The notes: generated from the sequence alone by a model not told the origin. 64,000 bases of DNA from Tenacibaculum adriaticum (GCF_008124875.1 NZ_VNIA01000003.1:62001-126000); one strand, 5' to 3'; shown: positions 44,727-54,700, numbered from the stretch's first letter. Translations and numbers: made by a program.

Positions 44727-45302
44727 ATGAAGATATTAATTTTAGATAATTACGATTCGTTCACTTACAATCTGGTGCACATGGTAGAAAAAATTACCGA
44801 TAAGATGCCAGATGTTTATCGTAACGATGAGATTTCGATAGAAGAAGTAGGAGGATATGATTTATTAATTCTATCTCCTGGTCCGGGAATTCCAGAAGAA
44901 GCAGGAATTTTAAAAGATGTCATTAAAAGGTATGCGGGCAAGATTCCGATTTTTGGTGTGTGTTTAGGTTTGCAGGCAATTACCGAGGTTTTCGGCGGGA
45001 AAATCATTAATATGAATGAAGTTTTTCATGGTGTTGCTACGGATATGAAAGTAACCCAAAAAGAGGCTAAAATATTTCAAAATATTCCTGAAGTATTTGA
45101 AGCAGCACGTTATCATTCTTGGATTGCTTCTAACGAAGATTTTCCTGAGGAATTAGAAGTAACAGCAATTGATGAAGATGGTGGAATTATGGCACTTCGT
45201 CATAAAATGTATAATATAAGTGCGGTTCAGTTTCATCCTGAAAGTATTTTAACGGAAGTAGGAGAGCAAATTGTGAAGAATTTCATTCATAATATGAAGT
45301 AA
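44727..45302 (+). CDS. trpG: Anthranilate synthase component II (glutamine amidotransferase)
   Basis: It supplies ammonia from glutamine to TrpE. It has 191 residues. The class I amidotransferase triad is visible: FGVCLGLQAI (nucleophile Cys) and QFHPES (His, Glu). ILDNYDSFTYNLVH opens the protein and LSPGPGIP is the oxyanion loop. It lies 1 bp after trpE and 2 bp before trpD, so translation is coupled. A role shared with PabA in folate synthesis is possible, since flavobacteria often have one amidotransferase for both, but this is an inference. Confidence 0.96.
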   Translation: MKILILDNYDSFTYNLVHMVEKITDKMPDVYRNDEISIEEVGGYDLLILSPGPGIPEEAGILKDVIKRYAGKIPIFGVCLGLQAITEVFGGKIINMNEVFHGVATDMKVTQKEAKIFQNIPEVFEAARYHSWIASNEDFPEELEVTAIDEDGGIMALRHKMYNISAVQFHPESILTEVGEQIVKNFIHNMK

Positions 45303-45304
45303 TA

Positions 45305-46291
45305 ATGAAAGATATTTTAAACGAATTATATCAACATAAACGCTTATCACAAGAACAGGCGAAAGAAATTTTGATGTCAATTGCTCGTGAAAAATATAAC
45401 GAAGCGCATTTGGCTTCTTTTCTCACCGTTTTTATGATGCGCCCAATTACAGTTGATGAACTTTCAGGATTTAGAGAAGCCTTAAAAGAATTGGCAATTA
45501 AAGTCGATTTGTCTGATTACAATACGATTGATATTGTCGGTACAGGAGGGGATGGAAAAGACACCTTTAATATTTCAACGTTAACCTCTATTGTGGTTGC
45601 AGGAACTGGACAAAAAGTAGCAAAACACGGTAATTATAGTGTTTCGTCAAAATCGGGTTCGTCGGATATGTTAGAAAGCTTTGGATATGAATTTACGAAT
45701 GATGAAGCAACGTTAAAATCACAGTTAGAGAAAGCCAATATTTGTTTTTTACATGCGCCAAAATTTCATCCAGCGATGAAAGCAGTTGGACCAACTCGAA
45801 AAGAATTGAAGTTAAAAACATTTTTTAATATGTTGGGGCCGCTGGTGAATCCGAGTTCGCCTCAAAATCAATTGTTAGGAACTTACAATTTAGAAGTGGC
45901 GCGTCTATATAATTATATTTTACAAGAAGAAAACTCGAATTACGGAATTGTTCATGCACTTGATGGTTATGATGAAATTTCATTAACTGGTGGATTTAAA
46001 TTGTTCAGTAAAAATGGAGAGCAATTAATTACTCCACAAGATTTAGGGCAAAAAACGTTGTTACAATCAGATATTTACGGAGGGAACTCAGTTGAGGAAG
46101 CAGCAAAAATATTCCAAACCATTTTAAATGGTGAAGGAACCCAAGCGCAAAATAATGTGGTATTAACCAATGCAGCTTTTGCGTTAACAATTATTGATGA
46201 AAAAAAATCTTTTGAAGACGCTTTTGATGAAGCAAAATCTTCTTTATTAGGATTAAAAGCAAAAGAATGTTTACAGAAATTAATTAAATAA
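45305..46291 (+). CDS. trpD: Anthranilate phosphoribosyltransferase
   Basis: This enzyme transfers the phosphoribosyl group of PRPP to anthranilate. It has 328 residues. The PRPP-binding GTGGDGKDTFNIST (about residues 80-93) and KHGNYSVSSKSGSSDMLE (about 106-123) are conserved, with HPAMKAVGPTRKELKLKTFFNMLGPLVNP forming the anthranilate site. It begins 2 bp after trpG and ends 2 bp before a palindromic repeat that separates it from trpC. Confidence 0.96.
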   Translation: MKDILNELYQHKRLSQEQAKEILMSIAREKYNEAHLASFLTVFMMRPITVDELSGFREALKELAIKVDLSDYNTIDIVGTGGDGKDTFNISTLTSIVVAGTGQKVAKHGNYSVSSKSGSSDMLESFGYEFTNDEATLKSQLEKANICFLHAPKFHPAMKAVGPTRKELKLKTFFNMLGPLVNPSSPQNQLLGTYNLEVARLYNYILQEENSNYGIVHALDGYDEISLTGGFKLFSKNGEQLITPQDLGQKTLLQSDIYGGNSVEEAAKIFQTILNGEGTQAQNNVVLTNAAFALTIIDEKKSFEDAFDEAKSSLLGLKAKECLQKLIK

Positions 46292-46293
46292 AC

Positions 46294-46351
46294 TGTCACC
46301 TCGAGCGCAGTCGAGAGATTTTAATAGATCTCCACTGCGCTCGATCAGACA
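46294..46351 (+). repeat. Palindromic repeat c between trpD and trpC
   Basis: TGTCACCTCGAGCGCAGTCG and CCACTGCGCTCGATCAGACA form an imperfect inverted repeat of about 58 bp. It belongs to a different family (CTCGAGCGCAGTCGAGAG type) from the other copies here, and is a common dispersed element of flavobacteria. It may influence trp mRNA stability. Confidence 0.75.
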
Positions 46352-46364
46352 AAATAGAATATAA

Positions 46365-47153
46365 ATGACAATACTAGATAAAATCGTAGCTTTTAAAAAG
46401 CAAGAAATAGCAAAAATAAAAGCAGAAGTACCAATTAAGAGATTGGTAGAAAGTCCGAATTTTAAAAGAACACCCATTTCATTAAAAGAATCCTTAACAG
46501 ATAAATATTCAACAGGGATTATTGCTGAGTTTAAACGACAATCTCCATCTAAAGGAATTATCAACGATAAAGCCTCAATTTCTGATGTAACTACGGGTTA
46601 TTTAGAGGCTAATGTTGCGGCGCAATCCATTTTAACAGATATTTCTTTTTTTGGAGGGTCGATGGCCGATTTAATGGAAGCAAGAACGATTAATTCAACG
46701 AAACCAATTCTTAGAAAAGATTTTATTGTTGACGGATTTCAAATTGTGGAAGCCAAAGCGATTGGAGCAGATGTTGTGCTTTTAATCGCTGCTTATTTAA
46801 CAAAAGAACAGCTTAAAAATTATGGTCAACTAGCAAAAGATTTAGGATTGGAAGTTTTATATGAAGTTCACACACAGGAAGATTTAGATAAGGTTTCTGA
46901 TTTAGACAATAAGATTATCGGAATTAACAATCGAGATTTAAAAACGTTTAAAGTTGATTTAGAATATTCTATAGAATTAGCAAGTCAAATTCCTGATACA
47001 GCAATCAAAGTTTCAGAAAGCGGAATTAGTAATCCGAGAATTGTAACTGGATTAAAAGAGTATGGGTTTCAAGGATTTTTAATTGGTGAGACTTTTATGA
47101 GTCAGGAAAATCCTGGATTAGCGTGTCAAGAATTTATCAGTCAGATCAGATAA
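46365..47153 (+). CDS. trpC: Indole-3-glycerol phosphate synthase
   Basis: It closes the indole ring from CdRP to give indole-3-glycerol phosphate. It has 262 residues. The catalytic motifs IIAEFKRQSPSKG (Glu, Lys), RKDFIVDGFQ, GINNRDLKTF and VSESGISNPR, all of the TIM-barrel family, are present. It is 13 bp downstream of repeat c. A glycosylase gene, not trpF, follows after 9 bp. Confidence 0.96.
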   Translation: MTILDKIVAFKKQEIAKIKAEVPIKRLVESPNFKRTPISLKESLTDKYSTGIIAEFKRQSPSKGIINDKASISDVTTGYLEANVAAQSILTDISFFGGSMADLMEARTINSTKPILRKDFIVDGFQIVEAKAIGADVVLLIAAYLTKEQLKNYGQLAKDLGLEVLYEVHTQEDLDKVSDLDNKIIGINNRDLKTFKVDLEYSIELASQIPDTAIKVSESGISNPRIVTGLKEYGFQGFLIGETFMSQENPGLACQEFISQIR

Positions 47154-47162
47154 TTTGTTACG

Positions 47163-47639
47163 ATGGAAAAGTCATTTGATCCAATTTTAGGAGTGCAGCC
47201 CAAAGTTTTAATTTTAGGATCACTACCAGGAAAAGAATCGTTACGAATACAACAATATTATGGTAATGTAAGGAATGCTTTTTGGAAGATTCTTTTTTCG
47301 TTGTTTGATGAGGAATTAGAAGGGAATTACACAGCTAAAAAGGAATTTTTAATCAAGAATAAAATAGCGTTATGGGATGTGTGCAGGCTTGCAGAGAGAA
47401 AATCAAGTTTAGATTCTGATATAAAAAATGAGTTGCCAAATAGTATTGAAAATTTGATTAAATCTAATCCAAGTATTAAAATAATTGGGTTTAATGGTAG
47501 AAAAACAGAACAGCTTTATGATAAGTATTTTAACAGATTTGAAGAAGTAAGTTATTATACCTTGTTATCTACTAGTCCTGCAAATGCGAGGTATTCATTT
47601 GAAGAAAAATTAAATAATTGGAAATCAATTTTAAAATAA
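47163..47639 (+). CDS. UDG-superfamily DNA glycosylase (deoxyinosine/mismatch type), inside the trp operon
   Basis: The protein has 158 residues. LILGSLPGKESLRIQQYYGNVRNAFWKIL matches the start of the uracil-DNA-glycosylase superfamily, family 6 (hypoxanthine-DNA glycosylase) or the G/U mismatch type, and IALWDVCRLAERKSSLD and STSPANARYSFEEK are the other conserved parts, including the Ser/Pro loop. It removes deaminated bases from DNA. It has no role in tryptophan synthesis, yet it is 9 bp after trpC and 1 bp before trpF, so it is cotranscribed. Its presence is common in this lineage or a local insertion; the sequence cannot decide. Confidence 0.82.
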   Translation: MEKSFDPILGVQPKVLILGSLPGKESLRIQQYYGNVRNAFWKILFSLFDEELEGNYTAKKEFLIKNKIALWDVCRLAERKSSLDSDIKNELPNSIENLIKSNPSIKIIGFNGRKTEQLYDKYFNRFEEVSYYTLLSTSPANARYSFEEKLNNWKSILK

Positions 47640-47640
47640 T

Positions 47641-48279
47641 ATGAAGCTGAAAGTTTGCGGAATGAAATACCCGGATAATATCCTCAAAATAGCAGAGTTA
47701 CAACCTGACTATTTAGGATTTATTTTCTACGAAAAATCGAAAAGAAATTTTGAAGGAATTATTCCTGAGTTGCCAAAATCAATTAAAAAAGTTGGAGTTT
47801 TTGTTAATGAGTATATAGAAATTTTAGTGTCGTTAGTAGAAGAATATAAACTCAATGTAGTTCAGTTACATGGTGATGAATCTGTTGAATACGTTGAAAA
47901 ACTAAAAGAGTATTTACCGAAAGTTGAAATTATCAAAGTTTTCGGAATTAAAGATGAGTTTAATTTTGAGATTTTAAAGCCATATGAAGAATTGGTTGAC
48001 TTTTTTTTGTTCGATACCAAAGGAGAAGAACGAGGAGGTAACGGAGTAACTTTTAACTGGAAGGTTTTAGAAAATTACAAATCAACAAAACCATTTTTTT
48101 TAAGTGGTGGAATTGGTTTGGAGCAAGCTAAAGAGTTAATGTCGTTCCTGCGTAGGCAAGAATCAAAATTTTGTTACGCTTTGGATGTGAATAGCAAGTT
48201 TGAAACTAAACCAGGATTAAAATCCGTAGAAAAAATACAACAGTTTAAAAAACTCGTCATTACGAACGAAGTGAAGTAA
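47641..48279 (+). CDS. trpF: Phosphoribosylanthranilate isomerase, with repeat-derived segments
   Basis: It isomerises PRA to CdRP. It has 212 residues. The active-site Cys lies in KVCGMKYPDNI, then YLGFIFYEKSKRNF, VQLHGDES, FFLFDTKGEERGGNGVTFNWK and LSGGIGLEQAKEL. After this the residues MSFLRRQESK (48139-48168) match the translation of a dispersed repeat, and the last residues VITNEVK lie in another copy (48255 onward) that supplies the stop codon. The canonical ALDVNSKFETKPGLK follows the first insert, so the barrel is probably intact and slightly longer. It is separated from trpB by the repeat. Confidence 0.94.
   Translation: MKLKVCGMKYPDNILKIAELQPDYLGFIFYEKSKRNFEGIIPELPKSIKKVGVFVNEYIEILVSLVEEYKLNVVQLHGDESVEYVEKLKEYLPKVEIIKVFGIKDEFNFEILKPYEELVDFFLFDTKGEERGGNGVTFNWKVLENYKSTKPFFLSGGIGLEQAKELMSFLRRQESKFCYALDVNSKFETKPGLKSVEKIQQFKKLVITNEVK
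48141..48164 (+). repeat. Repeat fragment g inside trpF
   Basis: GTCGTTCCTGCGTAGGCAAG plus AATC is a half of the CCTGCGAAAGCAGGAATC palindrome seen at 49599. It is in frame and codes for SFLRRQES in TrpF. Confidence 0.7.
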
Positions 48280-48327
48280 TCTTTTCTTAGAGAAGATTGC
48301 CACGTCATTTCATCTCTCGCAATGACA
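48255..48327 (+). repeat. Dispersed palindromic repeat d, overlapping the trpF 3' end
   Basis: CGTCATTACGAACGAAGTG at the left and CATCTCTCGCAATGACA at the right, with AGATTGCCACGTC in the middle. It is a full copy of the family found at 8517 and 49518. The TAA stop of trpF lies inside it. Confidence 0.85.
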
Positions 48328-48340
48328 TAATGTAATAAAA

Positions 48341-49516
48341 ATGAAATATAATCCAGATAAAAACGGTTATTATGGACAATTCGGAGGAGCTTTTATTCCA
48401 GAGTTGTTACATCCAAACGTGCAAGAATTAGAAGATAATTACACTGATATTATAGAGTCTGAATCGTTTCAAAAAGAATATAAAAACCTTTTAAAAGACT
48501 ATGTTGGGCGTCCTAGCCCGTTGTATTTTGCAAAGAGGTTATCAAATAAGTACGGTGTAAATATCTACTTAAAGCGAGAGGATTTAAACCATACAGGGGC
48601 TCATAAAGTGAATAATACCATTGGTCAAATTTTAATAGCAAAACGTTTAGGAAAGACTAAAATTATTGCAGAAACTGGGGCAGGACAACATGGTGTGGCT
48701 ACGGCAACCGTTTGTGCGTTGATGGATTTAGAGTGTGTTGTTTTTATGGGCGAAAAAGATATTCAACGTCAGGCACCTAATGTAGCTCGTATGAAAATGT
48801 TAGGAGCTAAAGTAGTTCCAGCAACTAGTGGAAGCAAAACGTTAAAAGATGCAACCAACGAAGCAATTCGTTATTGGATTCAAAATCCAGATACTTATTA
48901 TTTAATTGGTTCTGTGGTGGGGCCGCATCCGTATCCAGATATGGTGGCACGTTTACAAGCGATTATTTCAGAAGAAATGAAATGGCAATTAAAAGAACAT
49001 ACAGGTAAAGAAAATCCTGACACCATTATAGCCTGTGTTGGTGGAGGAAGTAATGCAGCGGGTGCTTTTTATCATTATTTAGACGATGAAGAAGTGGAGC
49101 TAATTGCTGTGGAAGCTGCCGGTTTAGGAGTAGATTCTGGAGAAAGTGCTGCCACCTCTCAGTTAGGAGAAGTTGGTGTAATTCATGGAAGTAAAACTAT
49201 TTTAATGCAAGATGAATACGGACAAATTGTGGAGCCATATTCAATTTCTGCCGGATTAGATTATCCAGGTGTTGGACCATTACACGCGTTTTTATTCGAT
49301 GAAAAACGAGCAAAGTTTATGAATGCTACAGATAAAGAAGCATTAAATGCTGCCTATGAATTAACACGTTTAGAAGGGATAATTCCCGCTTTAGAAAGTG
49401 CACATGCCTTGGCTGTTTTACCGAAAATGAAATTTGAGAAAGACCAAACAATAGTTATTAATTTATCCGGTAGAGGAGATAAAGATTTGGAAACGTATAT
49501 AAAACATTTGAAATAA
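48341..49516 (+). CDS. trpB: Tryptophan synthase beta subunit
   Basis: The PLP subunit condenses indole with serine to tryptophan. It has 391 residues, the normal TrpB1 length. [16 protein letters not shown] opens it, [15 protein letters not shown] carries the PLP lysine, [14 protein letters not shown] is the catalytic glutamate loop, and [14 protein letters not shown] is the phosphate loop. [13 protein letters not shown] and [12 protein letters not shown] are also typical. The gene lies between two intergenic repeats. The TrpA partner is downstream. Confidence 0.98.
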   Translation: MKYNPDKNGYYGQFGGAFIPELLHPNVQELEDNYTDIIESESFQKEYKNLLKDYVGRPSPLYFAKRLSNKYGVNIYLKREDLNHTGAHKVNNTIGQILIAKRLGKTKIIAETGAGQHGVATATVCALMDLECVVFMGEKDIQRQAPNVARMKMLGAKVVPATSGSKTLKDATNEAIRYWIQNPDTYYLIGSVVGPHPYPDMVARLQAIISEEMKWQLKEHTGKENPDTIIACVGGGSNAAGAFYHYLDDEEVELIAVEAAGLGVDSGESAATSQLGEVGVIHGSKTILMQDEYGQIVEPYSISAGLDYPGVGPLHAFLFDEKRAKFMNATDKEALNAAYELTRLEGIIPALESAHALAVLPKMKFEKDQTIVINLSGRGDKDLETYIKHLK

Positions 49517-49517
49517 G

Positions 49518-49589
49518 CGTCATTCCGAACGAAGTGAAAGAAAATCTCTTGATAGAGATTGCCACGTCATTTCATTCCTCGCAATGACA
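49518..49589 (+). repeat. Dispersed palindromic repeat e between trpB and trpA
   Basis: It begins CGTCATTCCGAACGAAGTG and ends TTCATTCCTCGCAATGACA. It is nearly identical to copy d over the right half, including GAGATTGCCACGTCATTTCAT. Confidence 0.85.
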
Positions 49590-49598
49590 ACTCATGAA

Positions 49599-49664
49599 TG
49601 TCATTCTCGCGAAGGCGGGAATCTCATCAAAATTTAACAGATTCCTGCTTTCGCAGGAATGACA
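49599..49664 (+). repeat. Palindromic repeat f between trpB and trpA
   Basis: TGTCATTCTCGCGAAGGCGG followed by GAATC at the left, and GATTCCTGCTTTCGCAGGAA with TGACA at the right. Only 9 bp separate it from copy e. An open frame through it into trpA is spurious. Confidence 0.85.
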
Positions 49665-49675
49665 ACAAAGAAATT

Positions 49676-50443
49676 ATGAATTCAATTCAACAATTATTTC
49701 AGCAAAAAGATAAAAATCTATTATCTATATTTTTTACAGCAGGTTTTCCTAAACTGGAAGATACCACTGCTATTATTTCAGAATTAAGTGCTAATGGAGT
49801 AGATTTTATTGAGGTAGGCTTACCATATTCTGATCCGTTGGCAGACGGACCAACCATTCAACATAGCAGTTCGGTAGCGTTACAAAACGGAATGAATCTC
49901 GATGTGGTTTTTGAGCAGTTACAATCAATAAAAGAAACCAATAAAACACCTTTGGTATTGATGGGCTATGTAAATCAGCTAATTAAATATGGTGAAGATA
50001 AATTTTGTCAACAAGTAAAAGACTGTGGAATTGATACGGTTATTATTCCAGATTTACCCATGGTAGAGTATGAGAATCATTATCAAGCATTATTTAAAAA
50101 ATACGGAATTACCAATGTGTTTTTAATCACGCCACATACTTCAGAAGAACGCATTCGAAAAATTGATAGTTTAACCGAAGCTTTTATTTATGTAGTGGCT
50201 TCTTCATCTATTACAGGGATAAAAGGAGAAATTTCTCAACAGCAAATCGATTATTTTGAACGAATTAATACTATGAACTTACAAAGTAAATTGATTGTTG
50301 GTTTTGGTATTTCTGACCAAAAAACATTTGCCACAGCCTGTCAATATGCTAACGGAGCTATTATTGGTTCAGCATTTATTAAGGCTTTAGATAAAGAAGG
50401 TGTTGGAGGTATTGGTGATTTTGTCAACTTCGTTAAAAGTTAG
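49676..50443 (+). CDS. trpA: Tryptophan synthase alpha subunit
   Basis: It cleaves indole-3-glycerol phosphate to indole, channelled to TrpB. It has 255 residues from the ATG at 49676, giving MNSIQQLFQQKDKNLLSIFF; the frame open from 49598 adds residues (MSFSRRRESH type) encoded by repeat f and is rejected. The catalytic Glu and Asp lie in FIEVGLPYSDPLADGPTIQ, VIIPDLPMVEY follows, and the phosphate loop is SSSITGIKGE and GFGISDQKTF. It is last in the trp operon. Confidence 0.96.
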   Translation: MNSIQQLFQQKDKNLLSIFFTAGFPKLEDTTAIISELSANGVDFIEVGLPYSDPLADGPTIQHSSSVALQNGMNLDVVFEQLQSIKETNKTPLVLMGYVNQLIKYGEDKFCQQVKDCGIDTVIIPDLPMVEYENHYQALFKKYGITNVFLITPHTSEERIRKIDSLTEAFIYVVASSSITGIKGEISQQQIDYFERINTMNLQSKLIVGFGISDQKTFATACQYANGAIIGSAFIKALDKEGVGGIGDFVNFVKS

Positions 50444-50494
50444 TTTCTATTATAATTTTTATGCACTTTCGTGGTCTTAAATTTTAAAAAGACT

Positions 50495-51151
50495 ATGAAA
50501 AGAACAAAAATGCTATTGTTTATAGCTGGACTAATTTTCTCAAATTTTATAATAGCTCAAGGAAAATTGAAATTAGGAATAAATGCTGGAGTAAATTATT
50601 CTTCTATAAGAGAAAGTGATAATATATTCGGTGAAACAGATTCAGATTTTGCTCATTTAACAGGTGTTAAATTTGAATATATTCTTAATGAGAATATTTC
50701 GATAATTACAGATATTAATTATGAAGTTAAAAAAACTAGTTACGATGTAACAATTGCTAGTAGTCAAGATGACCTTTGGTTTCCGTATACAAATTTAAAG
50801 ATAAAAACAAACCAAAATTATTTAACTTTACCATTAATGTTAAAATTTAAATTTGGTAATTCAAAATCTTTCTTTTTTAATGGAGGCCCTTTTTTAAGTT
50901 ATTTATTAAGTGTAAAAAGTTATGCAAAAGGTTCTGCATCAGTAGATGAAACCCCTAAATTCAAAAAAATGGATTTTGGTGTTTCATTTGGAATTGGAAA
51001 AATAATTGCACTTGATGAAAAAAATGAACTAATAATTGAGTTGAGGGATAATTTTGGTTTAATTGATATTAATAGTAATTTATACAATGATTTCAATAAA
51101 ATAAAAACTAACTCATTAAATCTAACAGTTGGTTGGAGATTTGATTTATAA
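50495..51151 (+). CDS. Porin-family outer-membrane barrel (PorT-like)
   Basis: The start is the ATG at 50495 (MKRTKMLLFIAGLIFSNFIIAQ, signal peptide). The protein has 218 residues. GKLKLGINAGVNYSSIRESD and TGVKFEYILNENISIITDINYE are the first strands of the outer-membrane beta-barrel family, followed by LTLPLMLKFKFGNSKSFFFNGGPFLSYLLSV, and the protein ends in VGWRFDL with a near-terminal aromatic. It is an 8-10 stranded barrel of unknown role. It is 11 bp upstream of the TlpA-like gene on the same strand. Confidence 0.8.
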   Translation: MKRTKMLLFIAGLIFSNFIIAQGKLKLGINAGVNYSSIRESDNIFGETDSDFAHLTGVKFEYILNENISIITDINYEVKKTSYDVTIASSQDDLWFPYTNLKIKTNQNYLTLPLMLKFKFGNSKSFFFNGGPFLSYLLSVKSYAKGSASVDETPKFKKMDFGVSFGIGKIIALDEKNELIIELRDNFGLIDINSNLYNDFNKIKTNSLNLTVGWRFDL

Positions 51152-51162
51152 AACTTAGTTGC

Positions 51163-51717
51163 ATGAACCTAAAAAAACACTTCACTTGGTCTAATCTAAT
51201 TTTTGTTATAGTTGTAGCGTTAATGTTATATAAACCTACAAGAGTTTGGTTTATTCGTCAAGTATCTTTTTCTCCATCAGTTTCATCGGTAGAGAAAAGT
51301 CAAAAAATAACCGATTATAATTGGCCTTTGTATGGTTTAAATACCGAAAGTGTTAACTTTTCACAGTTTGAAAATAAAGTAGTTTTCTTAAATTTTTGGG
51401 CTACTTGGTGTCCGCCTTGTATTGCGGAGTTTCCTTTTATTCAGGAACTTTATAAAGATTACAAAGACAACGTGGCTTTTGTATTTGTAACCAATGAAAA
51501 TTGGCAAGAGGTTGAGGCTTTCTTTCAGAAAAATAACTATGATTTTCCAACATATCAGTCATCTGCAAGTTATCCAAAAGGATTACCATCGGTAAGTTCA
51601 ATTCCTACAACCTTTATCATCGATAAAAAAGGAAATATCAGAGTTAAAAAAACAGGTTCTGCTGATTGGAATAGTGAAAGTTTTAGAAAAGCTGTAGATG
51701 AAATGTTGAGAGAGTAA
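51163..51717 (+). CDS. TlpA-type membrane-anchored thioredoxin
   Basis: The protein has 184 residues. A single hydrophobic segment at residues 9-24 anchors it, with the C-terminal domain outside the cytosol. The thioredoxin fold shows FLNFWATWCPPCIAEFPFIQELY, the WCPPC redox motif (about 84-88), and the cis-proline in SSIPTTFIIDKKGNIR. It reduces disulfides in the periplasm, for example in cytochrome maturation, but no cytochrome genes are adjacent. The target is unknown. Confidence 0.92.
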   Translation: MNLKKHFTWSNLIFVIVVALMLYKPTRVWFIRQVSFSPSVSSVEKSQKITDYNWPLYGLNTESVNFSQFENKVVFLNFWATWCPPCIAEFPFIQELYKDYKDNVAFVFVTNENWQEVEAFFQKNNYDFPTYQSSASYPKGLPSVSSIPTTFIIDKKGNIRVKKTGSADWNSESFRKAVDEMLRE

Positions 51718-51791
51718 GTGTTAAAAAATCTTAAAAAATTTAGCAACTTTCTTTAAAGGGTTAACTTCGTTTGTTAGTAAAATCAAACGAA

Positions 51792-54700
51792 ATGTATTTA
51801 AAAAAGCTCCTTACGGTTGCAACACTTTGTATTGTTGGTGTTGCGGTTTCTCAAAACACACTTATTCGTAAACCTGCTATTAGTCCGGATGCTTCTCAAA
51901 TGGCGTTTAGCTATGACGGAGATATTTGGATGTATAATTTCAATACACAACAAACCAGGAGATTAACTATTCATGAGGCTTATGAAAGTGATCCGGTTTG
52001 GAAGAGTGACGGAAAAACCTTGGCATTTTCATCTAATAGAAAAAGAAATACAAATGTATTTATAACTTCGGAAGATGGAGGTTTACCAAAGCAATTAACC
52101 TATTATCCAACGGCTAATACACCAACAAGTTGGGATGCAAACGGAAATGTTATTTTTTCAACTAAAAGAGTGATAGCAGGACCAGAGTGGGACGCTCAAA
52201 TATACTCTGTGAATGAAAATGGAGGAACACCTGAGCGATTACTTACTGCTTATGGTTCAATGGCATCGGTTTCTCCAAACGGTAAGTTTGTTGCTTATGT
52301 AAAAGGAGCGTGTAGAACTGCGCGTGAAGATTATTCGGGGTCTGCGCAACGTGATGTTTGGATCTATAACACGCAAACCAAACAATATCATCAAATAACA
52401 ACGAGTAATAAAAATGATCATTCTCCGGTTTGGGATGCTCAAAACAATCTGTATTATATAGGTGCTGAAAGTGGTCGATATAATATTTATAAGCAAGCAA
52501 TTTCTGACAACGGAATAGCTTCCGGAACAGCTCAAAAATTAACTAATCAAAAGGTTGATGGAGTGCTTTCATTCTCGGTAAGTAACAACGGAACAATTGT
52601 ATATACCGCTGGAATAGATACTTATAAATTAGAAAATGGTTCAACAAAAAAACTAGATTTCAATCTAGCTTCAGATAATCGTTTCAATTTAGAAGAAACA
52701 AAAACGGTAAGTAACGGAATTAGCGAATTTGCTATTTCACCTAACGGAAAGAGTGTTGCTTTTGCTGTTAACGGAGAAATCTTTGTAAAAGAAAACGACA
52801 AAGAGAAAAAACGCTCAAACAATGTAAGTAAAGATTTCTTTAGAGATAAAAATCCGGGATGGATCAATGATAAAGCAGTTGTGTTCTTATCAGATAGAGA
52901 AGGAAAGTTTCAGTTATACAGCGTAACTTCTGCAGATGATAAGGTTGGCTTACACAGAACCTTAAAAACAAAAATAACCAAGTTAACTAATGAGAAGGAA
53001 GATGTTGATTTATTTATCATTTCTCCAGACAATAAAAAAATAGCATATCAAGTTGGAAGAGGAAAATTGATGGTTGCTGATATTGACGAAGGAAAGTTAA
53101 AAAATGAGCAAGTTTTTTCTGATTCTTGGGCAGCAGCAGAAGATGTGTCTTGGAGTCCGGACAGTAAATGGATTGCTTATTCACAAGAAGATTTGAATTT
53201 TGACAGCGAGATTTTCATTCAATCTGTACAAGATAAAAACAAAAAGATGAACATCAGTATGCATCCAAGAAGTGATATGAGTCCGGTTTGGAGCGAAGAT
53301 GGAAAAAAGTTAGCGTTTTTATCAAACAGAAGCGGAATTAACTACGACGTTTGGATGCTTTGGTTACAAAAAGAAGATTGGGAAAAGTCAAAAGCCGATC
53401 ATGAAGAAGGTGATTATTACCAAAAAGAAGAGAAGAAAGACAAAGAGGAAGACAAGGATAAGAAAGATAAAAAGCCAAAGAAGAAAAAAGTTGTTGTAAA
53501 GATTGATGAAGATAAAATTTACGATCGTTTAGTACAGGTAACTTCGTTACAAGATGATGAGTACAGTTTAGCGTTTAGTAAAGACAATGATTTTATTTAT
53601 TATTCAGCTACCGATCCATCAACTAAAAAAAGAAGTTTGTTTAAAATTAAATGGGATGGTTCAAAGCCAAAAGCAGTAAAAGGAACTGATGGAGCAAGAG
53701 GAGTTTCTTTACAAAACGGAAAAATTTATTTCCTTGCAAAAGGTGGTTTAAAAGAATTAGATACGAAGTCTGATAAAATTACAGGGTTACCACATTCGGC
53801 AACCTATACCAAGAATGTTCAAAAAGAGCGTGAGCAAATTTTTGAAGAAGGAATTAGAGCTCTGTCAGCTGGTTTTTATGATCCAGAATTCCATGGTTAC
53901 AACTGGAAAAAGTTGATAGAAAAATATAAGCCTTGGGCGTTGAATGCGAGTACGCATCAAGATTTTACCTATATGTTTAACTTGTTATTAGGTCAGTTAA
54001 ATGCAAGTCACATGGGGTACAGACCATCTAACAGTCCGGGCAAAACAACCAATGAAAAAATAGGATTGATAGGATTAGAGGTTACCAATACTAACAACGG
54101 AGCAAGAATCAATTATGTGTTGCCAAATTCACCTGCAGATAAGTCGAAAAGCAAATTAAATGTGGGTGATATAATTACGTCTGTAAACGGTACTCCGATT
54201 AAAAAAGGCACAAACTTTTTCAGTCTGTTTAAAAATACCGAAGATGATGAAGTGTTGTTAACTTTACAATCGGGTAAAGATGTAGTATTAAGAGCACAAA
54301 AAAGCTTAAGAAACTTACAATATGATGAGTGGGTAAATTCTCGTAAAAAACTGGTGGATGAATTTTCAAACGGACAATTAGGGTACATTCATATTCAAGG
54401 AATGAATATGCCAAGTTTTGAGCGTTTTGAACGCGAACTAAAAGCTAGTGGATATGGTAAAAGAGGAATTGTTATTGATGTGCGTTACAATGGTGGTGGT
54501 TGGACTACTGACCGATTAATGGCGGTATTGAATGTAGATCAGCATGCATATACCATTCCGAGAGGAGCTACAAAATCGTTGAAAAACAACAAACAATTTA
54601 CAGGGAACTATCCGTTTAATGAACGTGCTATTTTATCAGTAAACACAAAACCTGTAGTAGCGTTGTGTAATGAAAACAGTTATTCAAATGCAGAAATTTT

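Noticed and set aside
49518-49664. CRISPR-like array of repeats between trpB and trpA
   Set aside because: Only two units, of different sequence families, with no constant spacer length and no cas genes; they are dispersed palindromic elements.
49598-49675. N-terminal extension of trpA beginning MSFSRRRESH
   Set aside because: It is the translation of palindromic repeat f; TrpA homology begins at the ATG at 49676.
52243-52535. Open frames on the minus strand inside the S41 protease gene
   Set aside because: They are shadows of the true frame, with no ribosome site or protein-like composition.
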